64,000 nt of DNA, taken from assembly GCF_937616625.2 (NCBI RefSeq), contig NC_065570.1:12472001-12536000 (forward strand), read 5' to 3'. The notes under the pieces were generated by a model, which saw nothing but the letters and a program-made list of their open reading frames with translations, had not been told where the DNA came from and made no database searches. Below are positions 10,951-23,678 of this stretch, in pieces (the first letter of the stretch is position 1; each line of letters opens with the position of its first letter). Origin of the DNA: Mercurialis annua. Taxonomy: Eukaryota > Streptophyta > Magnoliopsida > Malpighiales > Euphorbiaceae. The translations under genes and the position numbers were made by a program.

Positions 10951-12347
10951 CAATATAATGATACTTTTACGATAAAGTTCGTAAATTGCATAATAAAATT
11001 ATGAAAAAAATTTGTTTCTTTATAATTCATTTTTTGTAGATTTTTAAATCTGAAATTAAAATAATTATTTATAATTAATTAGAAGTTGAAATTAATATAA
11101 ATCGTTAATAATATCTATTTTTATAGAAAAACTACATTTTGATGTATAATTTTTTGTTGCTAATTTTTAAAATTCAGGTCTGAAATAAAAGAAAAATATC
11201 AAATTGCGAGATTTAAAATAATAAATTCAGAATAATTTGTAAATTTTAGGAAGTAAGGTTAAAGGTGACATTATTTAAAATAAGAGAAAGTGAAAGATTA
11301 ATGTACAGAGAAAAAAAGAGAGAAGAAGTAAGAGAAATTAAGAGAGACAAAGAAAGAAAGAGGAGAAAAGTAAAAAGAGAGACAAAAAGAGAAATGAAAA
11401 GAAAACTGTCAGGTCACGTGTTTTATATGTTAGAGTAGAATTGTTAACTTTTTGACACATGGAGTAAAAACATAAATTTAAGAAATATGTGATGTAATTT
11501 TGTCATCTTTTCCGTGTTGAGGTATAGAACCCTATTATCTTTTAATCTTAGGTAAAATCGTGAATTTCTCTTAATTTATTTTGTTTTATTAGTTCATATA
11601 TTATGAATTTTATTTTTAATGATTACATTACTTTTTAAAATTTAATCACACTTTAAATTATGTATAAATTTAATTTTTCACAAATGTGCGGACTTACAAC
11701 TAGTTTACAAATTAATGTAAAGGCGAACTGCATCCTTCAATATGTGGAGTAACTATCAAAGATTTAAATTCGTAAACTCTTAATCAAGAACGCACAAAGA
11801 GTATTTTAATTATGTATAGATCTAATGGTGCTAAAAAACTAAATTTTTTTATCATTTTACAAATTTATATATCTAGTCGAGTAAGAGTGTAAGTTTCAGT
11901 GCGAGCATCAAAATATAAATCAAGCATAACCGAGCCTTAGTTAATAAATTTTATGTTAGTTCTTTATAACTAAATATACTCTTAGTGATATCTTTATTTC
12001 TATGTCAACATTTAACTTTAAAAAATCTATACAAATAATCTAGTTTCAGTTGAGTACGATCCTTAATTATTCTAGTATATGCGAGTTGGATATTTAAAAA
12101 TAATAATTTGATCTAGTTCGAGTTTTTAATTTTATTCGACTCTAAGTCGACATATGCGCCTATTGTCAAAAAAAAAGTTGATGTATGCGACAATCACACA
12201 GTTGAGGCTAGCCAATAATTTCAAAACAACAAGTTGGCCATGTGATGCAGATAAGAAATCTAGACTTGTTGACGATTAGAGATTGTGATAAGGATGTCTA
12301 ATTGTCGATACTTAATTTATCTAACTAATGCCAAAATTTAAAATGTC
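10951..12347. other. AT-rich intergenic sequence upstream of the peptide gene
   Basis: Includes a purine-rich GAGA-type tract at about 11280-11400 (many GAGA, AAGAGAGA runs) and otherwise AT-rich DNA. No gene seen. The last few hundred bases form the presumed promoter region of the gene at 12405. Confidence 0.4.
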
Positions 12348-12355
12348 TATAAATA
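12348..12355 (+). promoter_or_regulatory. TATA box of the cysteine-rich peptide gene
   Basis: TATAAATA in the context GTCTATAAATAGAAG lies 57 bp upstream of the start codon at 12405, a normal spacing for a plant promoter with a short 5' UTR. Confidence 0.7.
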
Positions 12356-12404
12356 GAAGTATATAATTTAGAGAAGGGTCATCCATTGAATATCTTCAGA
12401 AAAG

Positions 12405-12752
12405 ATGATGAGAAAAGAAGCTTTGTTTATTTGTTTGACATGGGTTTTAGTGTTCATATCCATTGCCATATCTGCAAATGCAACAGCAGCCCCTCGTCTG
12501 CATAGATTTGAGCATTTGGTTCAGCCCCAAGCAGGTAGTAATATATTTAACATTGTTGCTTCAGCTGAGCTGACCGATAAAAAACTGCGGAAAAAAGTTT
12601 TAGAAGTTTCAGAAAAAAGAAAATTATAATTTGCAAAATAAGTAATGAATGGTTTGATTTGTGCAGGTTGTCACTGTTGCTTCACAGGAAGGCCTCCGAA
12701 CCTCAAATGCGTAACAGTGTGCTGCGAGGTTAATTGTTGCTTGAAAAACTGA
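12405..12752 (+). CDS. Small secreted cysteine-rich peptide, two exons, 71 residues
   Basis: Exon 1 is 12405-12534 and ends GCAG|GTAGTA; exon 2 is 12667-12752, preceded by TTTGTGCAG. The joined reading frame is 216 nt including the stop. Residues 1 to about 28 are a signal peptide (basic start MMRKE, hydrophobic core, small residues before the APRL mature start). The mature tail from residue 44 holds eight cysteines in the pattern C-x-C-C-x9-C-x3-C-C-x3-C-C and ends with LKN and stop. Secretion and disulfide bonding are inferred from this layout. I cannot place it in a named family; the spacing does not fit EPF/EPFL, GASA, defensin or thionin patterns I know. A TATA box 57 bp upstream and canonical splice sites support a real gene. 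An unspliced reading gives an unrelated 74-residue product without the cysteines. The LINE begins about 240 bp downstream. Confidence 0.75.
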
Positions 12753-12980
12753 AGAATCAATGGAGTTTTCATGTTTAGGTTTTCACTAAATAAACTGTGG
12801 CTTGCGTTTAATTAGTAAATTGAATACGTGATTATAAGGTTCTACTTGTATGAAGTTTCCATATCTCTTGTGCTTCAGCTTTTGGATTGTTATTAAAAAT
12901 AATGAGATCAGCATTATATCAACACTAAATGTAATTCAAGTTTGGAAACAAAGTGTTGAATTGAAACAAAGTAATTTTCA
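12753..12980. other. 3' flank of the peptide gene
   Basis: AT-rich, with AATAAA-like motifs (for example CTAAATAAAC near 12787) that could serve polyadenylation. Ends at the LINE target-site duplication. Confidence 0.4.
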
Positions 12981-13045
12981 TTGCAGTACTAATATTTTTT
13001 TTTTGTTAAAATGATGATTATATTAGCACTACCACAAGATGTGAT

Positions 13046-13743
13046 TGTTGGGCGGCACAGCGGAAATTCAATTAATTATGCTAGTGAATAACGTATTGTG
13101 CTAATAATTATACCGGAAAAATTCCCAGGACATATTGGAGGGTCACGAGCGGACCACTTAAGTACCAACCTCCTAAACAGAATTCAACACGATATAACTT
13201 ACTTCACAATAGGAAATTCCAAATAGCCTAATCGTTAGCGTCGAAAATAAATCAAGAATGGCAGAAACAAAATGATAAATGACACCGAGAATTTTTAACG
13301 TTGTTCACCCAAAAAGCTGGATTACGTCCACGGGACAAAGTCCGAATAATTCTTCCACTATCAAAATAGCAGGCATACAAAGAGAGTAATTTTACAGAGA
13401 GATCTCACCAAAATAATGACACTAAAGTGTTTCCCGCACACCCGTAACCTCACTATTTTTATCTCTCAATTCTCTCACCCCTCACCCTTTAGAGAAAACG
13501 TTTCTCTAGCTCACCTATTAGTCCGAGACTAATAACTCTCACAAACTTGATTTGTGAAATTTTAGTGATATATAACCTTATGCTCCTCCTTGCTATTTAT
13601 AGGCAAGGAGGGGAGTAGCCTCCAAGTAATTTTGATTGGAGCCTACTCCAAGTCAATTTACTTGGAGGCTACTCCAAGTAAGTTACTAATTAATTTTTTT
13701 TTAAAACTAAATGTGGGCCCACATGTGGAGGGACCCACCAACA
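13046..13743 (-). repeat. 3' LTR of the Copia element
   Basis: Starts and ends TGTTGG...CCAACA, identical in length to the copy at 17878-18575. On the minus strand a TATA box, GCCTATAAATAGC, lies at about 13595-13605. The inverted and repeated CTCCAAGTAA / TTACTTGGAG words at 13618-13684 lie upstream of that TATA box. Confidence 0.95.
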
Positions 13744-13757
13744 AATCTCCCCCTCCC
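13744..13757 (-). other. Polypurine tract of the Copia element
   Basis: The minus strand reads GGGAGGGGGAGATT directly before the 3' LTR, the expected primer for plus-strand synthesis. Confidence 0.85.
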
Positions 13758-13759
13758 GA

Positions 13760-16700
13760 CTACATGGGAGGCACCACCATTCCGGCTGCCTGTCGACAAT
13801 ATTCAAACTTTCCCCGTGGAAGAGCTTTGGTTAACATGTCAGATCCATTTTCATCGGTATGGATCTTTTCCAGCTGCAGCAGCTTCATCTCCAGTACATC
13901 TCGAATCCAGTGATATCTCACATCAATATGTTTAGATCTTGAATGAAAGGAGGAATTCTTCCCGAGGTGAATAGCACTTTGACTATCACAAAACAGCTCG
14001 TACTTCGCTTGTTGGAAACCAAGTTCACTTAAGAACTTCTTCATCCATAGCAACTCTTTACATGCTTCAGTTGCTTCAATAAACTCTGCTTGTGTTGTTG
14101 AGAGTGCAACACATTTCTGTAATCTCGACTGCCATGACACAGCTCCCCCTGCAAATGAAATCAGATAACCTGATGTAGACTTTCTCGAGTCAACATCGCC
14201 AGCCATATCTGCATCTGTGTAGCCAACTAGCACAGGTTTTCCATCTCCAAAAGATAGACACATTCTTGATGTACCTTGAAGGTACCTAAGAATCCATTTC
14301 ACTGCAGCTCAATGTTCTTTTCCAGGATTTGAAAGGAACTGACTTACTACTCCAACCTAGTGAGCAATATCTGGCCGTGTACATACCATGGCATACATCA
14401 AGCTCCCAACTGCTGAAGCATATGGAACTCTTTCCATCTCCTCTTTCTCTTTCTCAGTAGAAGGGCACTGTTCAGAACTCAATCTAAAATGATTAGCAAG
14501 GGGGCAGCTAACCGATTTAGCGTTATCCATGTTGAACCTTTGAAGTACTTTCTGAATGTACTTCTCCTGTGATAACCATAGCTTCTTGGAGCCTCTATCT
14601 CTGGTTATCTTCATGCCTAGGATTTGCCTTGCCGAGCCCAAGTCTTTCATCGCAAAAGACTTGCTCAACTGCTTTTTCAAGTTGTTGATTCTTGAAATAT
14701 TCTGGCCAACGATCAACATGTCATCCACATAGAGCATAAGTATAATGAAATCCTCATCAGAGAATTTCTGGACGAACACACAATGGTCTGAAGTAGTCTT
14801 CTTATACCCTTGCTCCCTCATAACAGACTCAAACTTCTTGTACCATTGTCTCGGTGCCTGTTTCAAGCCATATAGACTTTTCTTCAACTTGCAGACGTAC
14901 TGCTCTTTCCCCTTTTCTTCGAAACCCTCTGGCTGCTCCATGTATATCTCTTCCTCCAAATCACCATGAAGGAAGGCAGTCTTTACATCCATCTGCTCGA
15001 TCTCCAGGTCGAGGCATGCTGCGAGCCCTAGCACTGTACGAATGGATGTCATTTTCACCACTGGTGAAAAAATGTCATCAAAGTCAATTCCCTTTCTTTG
15101 GCCGAATCCCTTGACAACTATTCTAGCTTTGAAACGTGGTTGGAGACCGTGTTCCTCATTCTTTATCCTGAACACCCACTTGTTTTTCAAAGCTCTCTTG
15201 CCTTTAGGCAACTTCACCAGCTTAAAAGTATCATTCTCATGCAAGGATCTCATCTCATCTTGCATGGCTTCAATCCATTTCTGCTTGTGTTCATCATCCA
15301 TAGCTTCTTCAAAGCTCTCAGGTTCTCCCCTGTCAGTTAATAACACATACTGATCTTCTGGGTATCTGGTAGATTGTTGTCGAACTCTATCAGATCTCCG
15401 CAGAACTGGAGAATCCACATCTGCTGGTGGTTGATGATGAGCACCATAGTCATCAACATTACCTGGTTCATAATCAATGGGAGCATCTTGACCACTTATC
15501 TCCGGTTGGTCACCTTCTTCATCTCCAACACGTCTATGAACCGTTGTTGGAGGAATCAATTCCAAGCCTGTTGAATCTCCATTGGATCCCTCAGAAACAT
15601 TCTGAGCCTTTTTAATATCCTCAATGGTTTGACTTTCAACAAACACGGCATCACGGCTTCTGATAAGCCTCTTATGGACTGGATCATAAAATCTATAGCC
15701 AAACTGATCTTGACCATAGCCTACAAACACGCATTCTCGTGTCTTAGCATCAAGTTTGGACCTCTCGTCTTTGGGAATATGCACAAATGCTTTGCACCCA
15801 AACGCCCGCAGATGACCATAGGAAACTTCTTTTCCCGTCCACACTCTCTCTGGAGTATCAGACTGTAGAGGGATGCACGTTGAAAGGTTGAGCACATAAA
15901 CTGCTGTCAGTAGAGCTTCACCCCAGAACATCTTAGGCAACTTTGCATGTGAGAGTAAACATCTAACTCTCTCCATCAAAGTCCTGTTCATCCTCTCAGC
16001 CAAACCATTCAACTGCGGCGTCTTAGGAGGTGTTGTTTGATGCCGAATACCATTATTTTTACAATAAGCATCAAATGGTCCAATGTACTCTCCACCATTG
16101 TCTGTTCGAATGCACTTCAGCTTCTTGCCGGTCTGTCTCTCCACCAGAGTTAAAAATTGCTTGAAAACTTCTAACACCTGGTCCTTCGTTTTCAAAAGGT
16201 ACACCCATGTCTTCCTTGAATGATCATCAATGAAAGTCACAAAGTATTGAGCACCACCGAGTGACTTTGGCATTGGTCCACACAAATCTGAGTGAATCAG
16301 ATCTAAAACATTCTTCATTCGAGAAGGAGGGGAACTTTTGAAAGAAACTCTGTTCTGCTTCCCTGCCAGACAATCAGTACATTTCTCCAGATGGACTCGA
16401 TCCAATCCATGCAACATATTTCTTTTGGCCAATATCGACATTCCTTTCTCACTCATGTGACCGAGTCGTCTATGCCACAACTCAACTATATCATCATTCT
16501 CCACTGTATTGACATCGTCATGGGAGAGCTTCGCCTGCATCATGTATAGTTTTGAATGTCGTTTTCCCTTGGCCACCACCAATGAACCTTTGGTAAGCTT
16601 CCATTGGCCATTAAAGAAGGTGCTGCAAAAACCTTCATCATCCAGATTTCCTGCCGAGATTAAATTCAGGCGCATATCTGGGACATGCCTGACATCCTTC

Positions 16701-16825
16701 AGGACTAATTGCGTACCATTCTCTGTTTCCAGAGAGACATCACCTTTGCCTACGACTTTTGCAAAGTTCTCATTTCCCATTCTTACAATTCCAAAATCGC
16801 CTGATGTGTAAGATGAGAAGAATTC
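13760..16825 (-). pseudogene. Copia pol: integrase, reverse transcriptase, RNase H
   Basis: The main frame 14357-16780 contains the integrase zinc-finger region (HRRLGHMSEKG..., CTDCLAGK), the DDE core (HSDLCGPM, RTDNGGEY, NGLAERMNRT), the reverse transcriptase with YGLKQAPRQWYKKF and the catalytic YVDDML, and ends at RPDIAH. The RNase H part (13760-14302) has GYTDADMAGD, STSGYLI and STTQAEFIEA, and ends HTDENGSDMLTKALP. Two stops separate the parts, TAG at 14357-14359 and TGA at 14309-14311, both one substitution from sense codons. Overall composition places it in the TNT1/Tork group. Everything needed except an unbroken frame is present. Confidence 0.93.
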
Positions 16826-17769
16826 CCTTCAAGATGAAGCATGAATGGTAGCTCCAGTGTCAATCACCCAACTCGTCTCGTGGATTGCAAGATTGACAAT
16901 ATCTTCATCATGGACTACGTTGAACTCCCCGACAACATTTGCTTGTTCATCATCACTGCTGTCATTTTTCCTCACATCTTTGCCTTTGTTCTTTTCTTGG
17001 TCTTGCTTCAACTTTCGACAGAACATTTTGATGTGGCCCTTCTTCTTGCAGTAATGGCACTCAGTATTGGCATATTTGTTTGACTTTCCTCTGCTTTTGT
17101 GTCTGGTTTTTGAACCCCTAGCTTCACTCCTCCCTCTAGATTCTGCAACAAAAACATCTGACTGTGATGAAGAAGAACCTTGTGATCTTCGTCTACTCTC
17201 TTCATTCAGGATGCCACTTTTCACGGCTTCCAAATTTACTACTCCATTTGGTGCAGAATTTGTTAGTGAAATCTTCAAAGTCTCCCAAGACTCTGGTAGA
17301 GAGGCAAGCACGAGGAGAGCGAGCACCTCATCGTCAAACTTTATGCTCATACTTGATAACTGATCCACAACCCTTGAATTGCATTCAAGTGATCAGCTAT
17401 AGAAGTCCCTTCTCGATATTTTATCTGAATTAATTTTGTCAGATAAAATAATTTGTTGTTGCCGGTTTTCGACGCGTACAGCTCCTCAAGCTTCTTCCAT
17501 AATGTCTGAGCATGAGTCTCATTACAAATGTGGTTGTACACATTATCCTCGACGAACTGTCGAATGTAACCACACACCTGCTCATGCTCGAATGCCCATT
17601 CTTCATCCGTTTTTCCTTCGGGTTTATTCGTTGAAAACACTGGTAAATGCAGTTTCGTCACAAATAGGAGATCCTTCATCTTGTTTCTCCATATGTGGTA
17701 ATTTGTGCCATTTAAACTGACCATCTTGCCAGTCTTTGCCTCCATATTTTCGACAAGTGCCCAGTACAA
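16826..17769 (-). pseudogene. Copia gag and protease
   Basis: Gag begins at 17769 or more likely at the internal Met near 17745 (MEAKTGKM), continues with SLNGTNYHIWRNKMKDLL and the UBN2-like helical region, and shifts frame near 17370. The second part (16829-17368) contains ASLPESWETL, the CCHC knuckle CHYCKKKGHIKMFC and the protease active site WVIDTGATIHAS. The frame then ends at a TGA (16826-16828) just after the protease motif; the codon is one transition from Arg. The knuckle binds RNA during packaging and the protease processes the polyprotein in intact relatives. Confidence 0.9.
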
Positions 17770-17862
17770 TAAATATATCTAATTTATTTTCTGATGTGGA
17801 GGATCCACTATCTAGTGGCAACCACAGAGCATACGATAAATAGATATATAAAAACTCAAACC

Positions 17863-17877
17863 GGCTCTGATACCAGT
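17863..17877 (-). other. Primer binding site, initiator Met-tRNA
   Basis: Minus strand reads ACTGGTATCAGAGCC immediately after the 5' LTR end, containing TGGTATCAGAGC, the standard plant Copia primer site. Confidence 0.93.
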
Positions 17878-18575
17878 TGTTGGGCGGCACAGCGGAAATT
17901 CAATTAATTATGCTAGTGAATAACGTATTGTGCTAATAATTATACCGAAAAAATTCCCAGGACAGATTGGAGGGTCACGAGCGGACCACTCAAGTACCAA
18001 CCTCCTAGACAGAATTTAACACAATATAACTTACTTCACAATAGGAAATTCCAACTAGCCTAATCGTTAGCGTCGAAAATAAATCAAGAATGGCAGAAAC
18101 AAAATGATAAATGACACCGAGAATTTTTAACGTGGTTCACCCAAAAAGCTGGATTACGTCCACGGGACAAAGTCCGAATAATTCTTCCACTATCAAAATA
18201 GCAGGCATACAAAGAGAGTAATTTTACAGAGAGATCTCACCAAAATAATGACACTAAAGTGTTTCCCGCACACCCGTAACCTCACTATTTTTATCTCTCA
18301 ATTCTCTCACCCCTCACCCTTTAGAGAAAACGTTTCTCTAGCTCGCCTATTAGTCCGAGACTAATAACTCTCACAAACTTGATTTGTGAAATTTTAGTGA
18401 TATAAAACCTTATGCTCCTCCTTGCTATTTATAGGCAAGGAGGGGAGTAGCCTCCAAGTAATTTTGATTGGAGCCTACTCCAAGTCAATTTACTTGGAGG
18501 CTACTCCAAGTAAATTACTAATTAATTTTTTTTTATAACTAAATGTGGGCCCACATGTGGAGGGACCCACCAACA
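17878..18575 (-). repeat. 5' LTR of the Copia element
   Basis: 698 bp, about 98 percent identical by eye to 13046-13743. It is followed on the plus strand by the second GTGAT TSD copy at 18576-18580, after which LINE sequence resumes. Confidence 0.95.
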
Positions 18576-18592
18576 GTGATAGGCAAAAAATG

Positions 18593-21500
18593 CTAGAATT
18601 TCGAAAAGAAATCTAGGCATCTAAATACATCATTACCACCATAAAAAAAAGAAGGGTTGTGGTATTTGTAATGAACCACACCCTTATTGATACAATGGAA
18701 AACTAAATCCTTGTAAGACGGTTCTTCGTTGCGGAATACTTTCTTATTTCTAGCTTTCCAAATCTCCCATAAACTAAAAAACCAAATAGTTGCCCATAAT
18801 GCTTTGTATTTTGGATTTGCCAAATCCATCCATTGGAAATAAAAGCTCGATACATCTCCCGGAATCGTCCAAGCTGAGACCCCCATATTATAAAGAAATT
18901 CAGTCCAGAAACGCCAAGCAAAAGGGCAATACATGATTATGTGATTTGCAGATTCAACTTCAGCACAAGAACAACATATAATCTGCTCCTCAAGAAGCAC
19001 CCGACGATGAACCAAAAACTCTCTAGACGATATACGACCTCTATGTAAAAGCCACACAAAAAATTGAAGTCTAGGAGGAATTCTATGTTTCCACACTTGA
19101 ATCAAGAAACCATCTTTCTGCAAAGTTGAACCCGACCATAAACGAACTAAATCTGCAGGTTTAAAGTGGTCTGTACCTTGCCAGAAAACTCCATCTCACC
19201 GAAGAGAAATCCTAACTTGCTGTAGCTGAGCAATGAGCTGCCGGAATGAAGCTTCCCCTCCCAAACGAAGACGCCGCTTCCATCTAAAGACCCACTGCTG
19301 AACAGATTCTGCAACAACATCCGAGACTGCAGCAACATTCGAGACAGCTGCAAATTCTGAGACCAAAGAGACAGCAGGATTCATATCCAAAACAAACAAA
19401 TTCTGGTAAACTGAGCTCAAAGGAGCTTGCTGATTTGGAAGCCATAAATCCCGCCAAAACATAATGTCTGTACCATTTCCCAATTTGAATCTAATATTGG
19501 AAGAAAATGAACTCCAAAATGAATCATTAGAAACGCAAATCTTACGAATACCTCTCCAAAGTGGCGGTAAATTCCTATTTCTAGGACCAATTAAATCATT
19601 CCATGAATTCAAATTAGAACTAGTACGAATCGCCAAAAACCATAGCGATTCTCTGTCACAGGATAAGAGCTTCCACACCCACTTTAAGAGAAAACTTTGA
19701 TTTCGAAGACCAAGAGAAGGAACATTAAGACCCCCCAAAATAAACGGCAAACAGACATCCTTCCAAGCTACTTTACAAATACCACGAGTTGAAGCCGAAC
19801 CCGACCAAAGGAAATTTCTCAAATATCTCTCCATAACTGCTATCACGCTCGATGAAATAGCAAAACAGCACATCGAGTACACAGGTAAACTGCATAGGAC
19901 TGATTTAATTAGAACAAGACGACCAGTTGGAGAAAGCATATTTCCTTTCCAAAGAGCCAAGTGAGAGTTAAAATTCTGAATTATTGGATTGAAATGGGAG
20001 ACATTTAAATTCCGCCTAGCAAGAGGAAGCCCGAGATAAGTAAAAGGCAACGATTCAATCTTACAATTGAGAATAGAAGCCGCCGATGTTATGTCAGTAT
20101 TTGAAACATTCAATCCAATAATAGAACTCTTTTGGAAATTAATTCTTAACGCAGAAACTATAGCAAAGCAACAAAGAATTAGAAGCAAGTTTCTTATCAA
20201 ATCCAAGTCATTTGGAAGAAACAATAGGGTGTCATCCGCGAATTGGAGCAACGAAAAAGATTCCCGAAACCCATTAATGTAAATACCTTCTAGCAACCAT
20301 AAATCCTTTGCCTTTTCTATTATTGCTTTAAATCCTTCTGCTGCAATAACAAACAGCATTGGAGAAAGAGGGTCTCCTTGCCGCACACCCTTCTCCATTT
20401 AAAAATTCTCCGTCGGTGAGCCATTAACCAAAACTGACATCTGAGAAGATTTCAAGAGAGCATTGATCCAATTAATCCAAGAGGACTCGAACTTCATCAT
20501 ACGCATAGTCTCTAAAATGAATCTCCATGAAACAGAATCAAAAGCCTTCTGAAAATCCAACTTGATAATGAAAGTTGAATCCTTACGTCTTGTGCTGAGA
20601 TGAATAATTTGAGAAGCAATAGAGTGGCACTCATGGATATTTCGACCTTTGATGAACCCGAATTGGTTGTCTGAGATGATAGAAGGCAGAAGGGGAGCTA
20701 GCCTGTTCGCAAGAATTTTCGACAGAAACTTGAAGATACCATTAATAAGACTGATAGTACGAAAATCCTTAATATTGCTAGCTCCTTTAAACTTCGGTAT
20801 CAAAGTCAAAAACGCTGTATTCAAACCCACATGAAAAGAGCCTGTTTTGTGAAAATTCTCAATAAGCCGGAAGACATCCCCTTGTATAAGTTGCCAAGCA
20901 CGCTTATAGAAGAACATATTAAACCCGTCAGGACCCAGGGCTTTGTTATCATCACAGGACAAAACAACCGAAGTTAATTCCTCTAAAGAAAATTCTGAAG
21001 TAAGACTTTCGACTTGTACAGTTGACAAAGACTTAAACCGCAGCAAAATAAGGGAGAGATTAACCTGAAAATCTTCCTCGTAGAGATGACGATAGTAATC
21101 ACTAATCTTAGCTTTTATATCAGATGGATTGGAGTAACAAACGTCGTCAATAGTAACCTCCGTTATCTGATTATTTCTCGCGTGAATTGAGGCCGCCAAA
21201 TGAAAAAATGTAGTGTTTTTATCTCCTAAGAGATTCCAATTCAAAAACGATTTCTGAAGCCAAACCATTTCTAGCTGTTTAGAAAGACCATGAAGATCAT
21301 TATTAAGAGAAGCAAGGGTCGAATAATCATCATTCATTAACGTTCTAGAGTCAGCAGCTTTTTCAATGACAGAAATCTGCTCAGAAACAGCAGCAATCTT
21401 GCAATTCAGATTTCCAAATACGTTTTTGTTCTAAGAAGAGATTTGGTTACGCAATACACGCAGTTTAATTACCATAGAAGATTGATCCCTAAGAGAATTC

Positions 21501-22285
21501 CAGCAATTATCCACAAACTCTTTAAAATCTGGATGATCCCACCAAACATTCAAGGAACGGAAAGGCCTTGGACCCCAATCAACGCGAGCTACCGAGGTTA
21601 ACAGCAACAGGACATGATCAAAGAAGGAACGAGATAATGCTTGAAGCTTTAAATTCGGCCATTTCTCCAAAACCGAAGACGAGACAAAACATCTATCGAT
21701 TTTGGATTTAGAAACTCGATTCTGCCAAGTGAAAAAACGACCTTGCAAAGGAATATCAATGAGCTTGGCCTCATTAATAAATCTCGAAAAAGCTATCATT
21801 GAATCTGAAAAGGAGACACAATTAAGCCTTTCTGAAGGTACCAAAATCTCATTAAAGTTTCCCGAAACAAAGCATAATCTATCACAATCTAACTCTGGAA
21901 GAATATGAAGCCAAAGAACTGATCTCTCAAACGGGCAATTTGGAGCATAAACTATGATAAATCGAATCGGCAAAGAAGACCAAGTAAAATCAATGACAAT
22001 CCATCTATTATTTGATACAATTCTAGTGGGGGTAATTAAACTAGAATTCCAAATACAAGCTAAACCTCCAGACGCACCAATAGATCCCGAAAAGCGAAAC
22101 TCAAAATCTTGATTTGGCCAAAGTTTCCTAATCAAAAAATCATCCAGTGTTTCTTTTTTTATTTCCACTAAAGCCACGATAATCAAACGATGCTGAGAAA
22201 CAAAAGAGCGAATAGCACGTTGTTTTCGAAAATGACTGAGACCACCACGGCAATTCCAAGTAATAAAGTTAAATGAGCTTGACAT
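18593..22285 (-). pseudogene. LINE ORF2: endonuclease, reverse transcriptase, zinc-knuckle domain
   Basis: One frame of 1231 codons is interrupted only by stops at 21431 (TAG), 20399 (TAA) and 19196 (TGA). The N-terminal APE-type endonuclease (21431-22285) starts MSSSFNFITWNCRGG and has the expected order of motifs, but the catalytic GDFN reads GNFN and the terminal SDH motif reads FDH, so cleavage activity is doubtful. Reverse transcriptase (19196-21337) contains DNKALGPDGFN, IKLDFQKAFDSVSW, GVRQGDPLSP and the catalytic FADDT. The C-terminal part (18593-19123) is a zf-RVT domain with CCSCAEVESANHIIMYCPFAWRFW and ends FFSKF. In intact relatives this protein nicks target DNA and copies the LINE RNA in place. 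Confidence 0.92.
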
Positions 22286-22315
22286 AAAAAGATAAAATGA
22301 CCTTGATTAATCACT

Positions 22316-23678
22316 TCAAGAGTGATTGATAGACTCCCTTGCAATTTCTTTGGAGATCAAGTCAGCATACTGAACTTCAGGCTGCACTTCGAAGAGACCC
22401 AACTTCACACCAATATCATATGTTTTGGCTACTTCAGAATCTTTTTCCTGTAAATCCTTCTTATTGCTGCTGTCACCGATATAAGGACTGTCTGTATGCG
22501 ACAAAACTCTATTTCTGCGATGGGTTATTCGGCTAAGGTCTGGAGTGATATAAGAAGTTTCAAGAACTGTGGAAGGAATCAGTATTGCTGTTGTGCGTTT
22601 TCCATTCGGTTCATCATAAAGAATTGATGGTGTCGATGAAACTGACCGTGAATCAGATTCAGTGTCTGTAAACTCAGCCAAAGAGTTGCTAGTAATGTTT
22701 GGGAATTCAGTTTCATGAGCATGAATTAAACGTGATTCTCCCTTGATCATAACTGGAATAATACATTCAATACGAGTAAAAGCTGCTGAAATGAGGACTG
22801 ATCCAGAATCCATTCGATCTCTTGAGATTACTGAGGGGTGAACAGCAATAGCCTTACCCAAGCTATTACCAATGAATAAAAATAACTCCTCAGACCATGC
22901 TGAAATAGGAATACCAGATAAGGAGACCCAAACAAATCTCTCCTTCGAAGGACTGTAATCTTCCCAGGGAATAATTGCCGAAAAGAGAACATCAAACTTG
23001 GTGAAGTCACTTCTAAATCTTGCCAAGTAGTTATCAGAATGGAAACGAATCATGATAAATAAACCTCCTTGAAAAGAAATTGATTCGAAGACAATTTCCA
23101 AATCCATCATCTTTTCTTGAATAACTAGGAGTTTATCCATACTAGTGACTTGTACAATTAAAGCATTGTATTTATGATCTGGCATGCAGGTGGAGGCTTC
23201 AAAAAACAGCGGTTCGTTTGTGACGACCTGTGCATAGGATCTGGAATCACGGGTTGCTGCTGAATGAATGGGTTTTGGAGAAGCAGGTCGCTCGATGATG
23301 GCTCTTCTTGGAACTGTTACTTTTTGTGTCTCACGCTGCATGTGAGTAGGGGAATTAGGTTTAGGGTATTTGGCACGAAAAGCCCTAACCCTAAAGGAAC
23401 CGATAAAAAGCTGATTCAATTTACGCAAAATTGTCTTTGTGTTACGATCATCCCTTATTCTGAGAAACCCAAATCTCCTCTGCACCCTATTTCTTCTCCT
23501 AGCTAGGGTTACCTTTCCCTTGATATCAAACCTAGCAAAGTTTTTCAATATCATCGAAAGACCAATTGTCCGGGTAGTTTTCGAAGTAAATCACAGCTGA
23601 CTTGTCACCGGAGGTAGCTGAGGCGTGGAGGCTGTTGATCGAAGAAGAAGCTAATACTGGTTTGGACGACTCTGTCAT
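22316..23678 (-). pseudogene. LINE ORF1 with RRM and DUF4283-like domain
   Basis: The likely start is the ATG at 23678 (MTESSKPVLASSS), 28 bp inside the LINE 5' end. The N-terminal part carries an RRM-like RNA-binding fold (AVIYFENYPDNWSFDD, then RFGFLRIRD and LNQLFIGSFRVRAF). A one-base frameshift near 23540 separates the first strand from the rest, which continues open from 23554 to 22316. The middle (about 22740-23160) resembles DUF4283 with ERFVWVSLSGIPISAWSEELF. No CCHC knuckle is seen. ORF1 proteins coat LINE RNA. Confidence 0.85.

Larger units (their letters stand above)
13046..18575 (-). mobile_element. Complete Copia retrotransposon (Tork/TNT1-like), nested in the LINE 3' UTR
   Basis: Two 698-bp LTRs bound a 4.1-kb interior with gag, protease, integrase, reverse transcriptase and RNase H in Copia order. 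The flanking 5-mer GTGAT is repeated at 13041-13045 and 18576-18580. The primer site matches initiator Met-tRNA and a purine tract precedes the 3' LTR. By eye the LTRs differ at about 12 positions with no indels, close to 1.7 percent, which indicates a recent insertion. Coding damage is light: one frameshift in gag and three stop codons (16826, 14357 and 14309). Confidence 0.95.

Noticed and set aside
12405..12629. Unspliced 74-residue reading of the peptide gene
   Set aside because: Canonical splice sites and the cysteine-rich exon 2 make the spliced 71-residue product far more convincing.
14745..17720. Many plus-strand frames over the Copia element
   Set aside because: They are antisense shadows of the minus-strand gag-pol and carry no domain.
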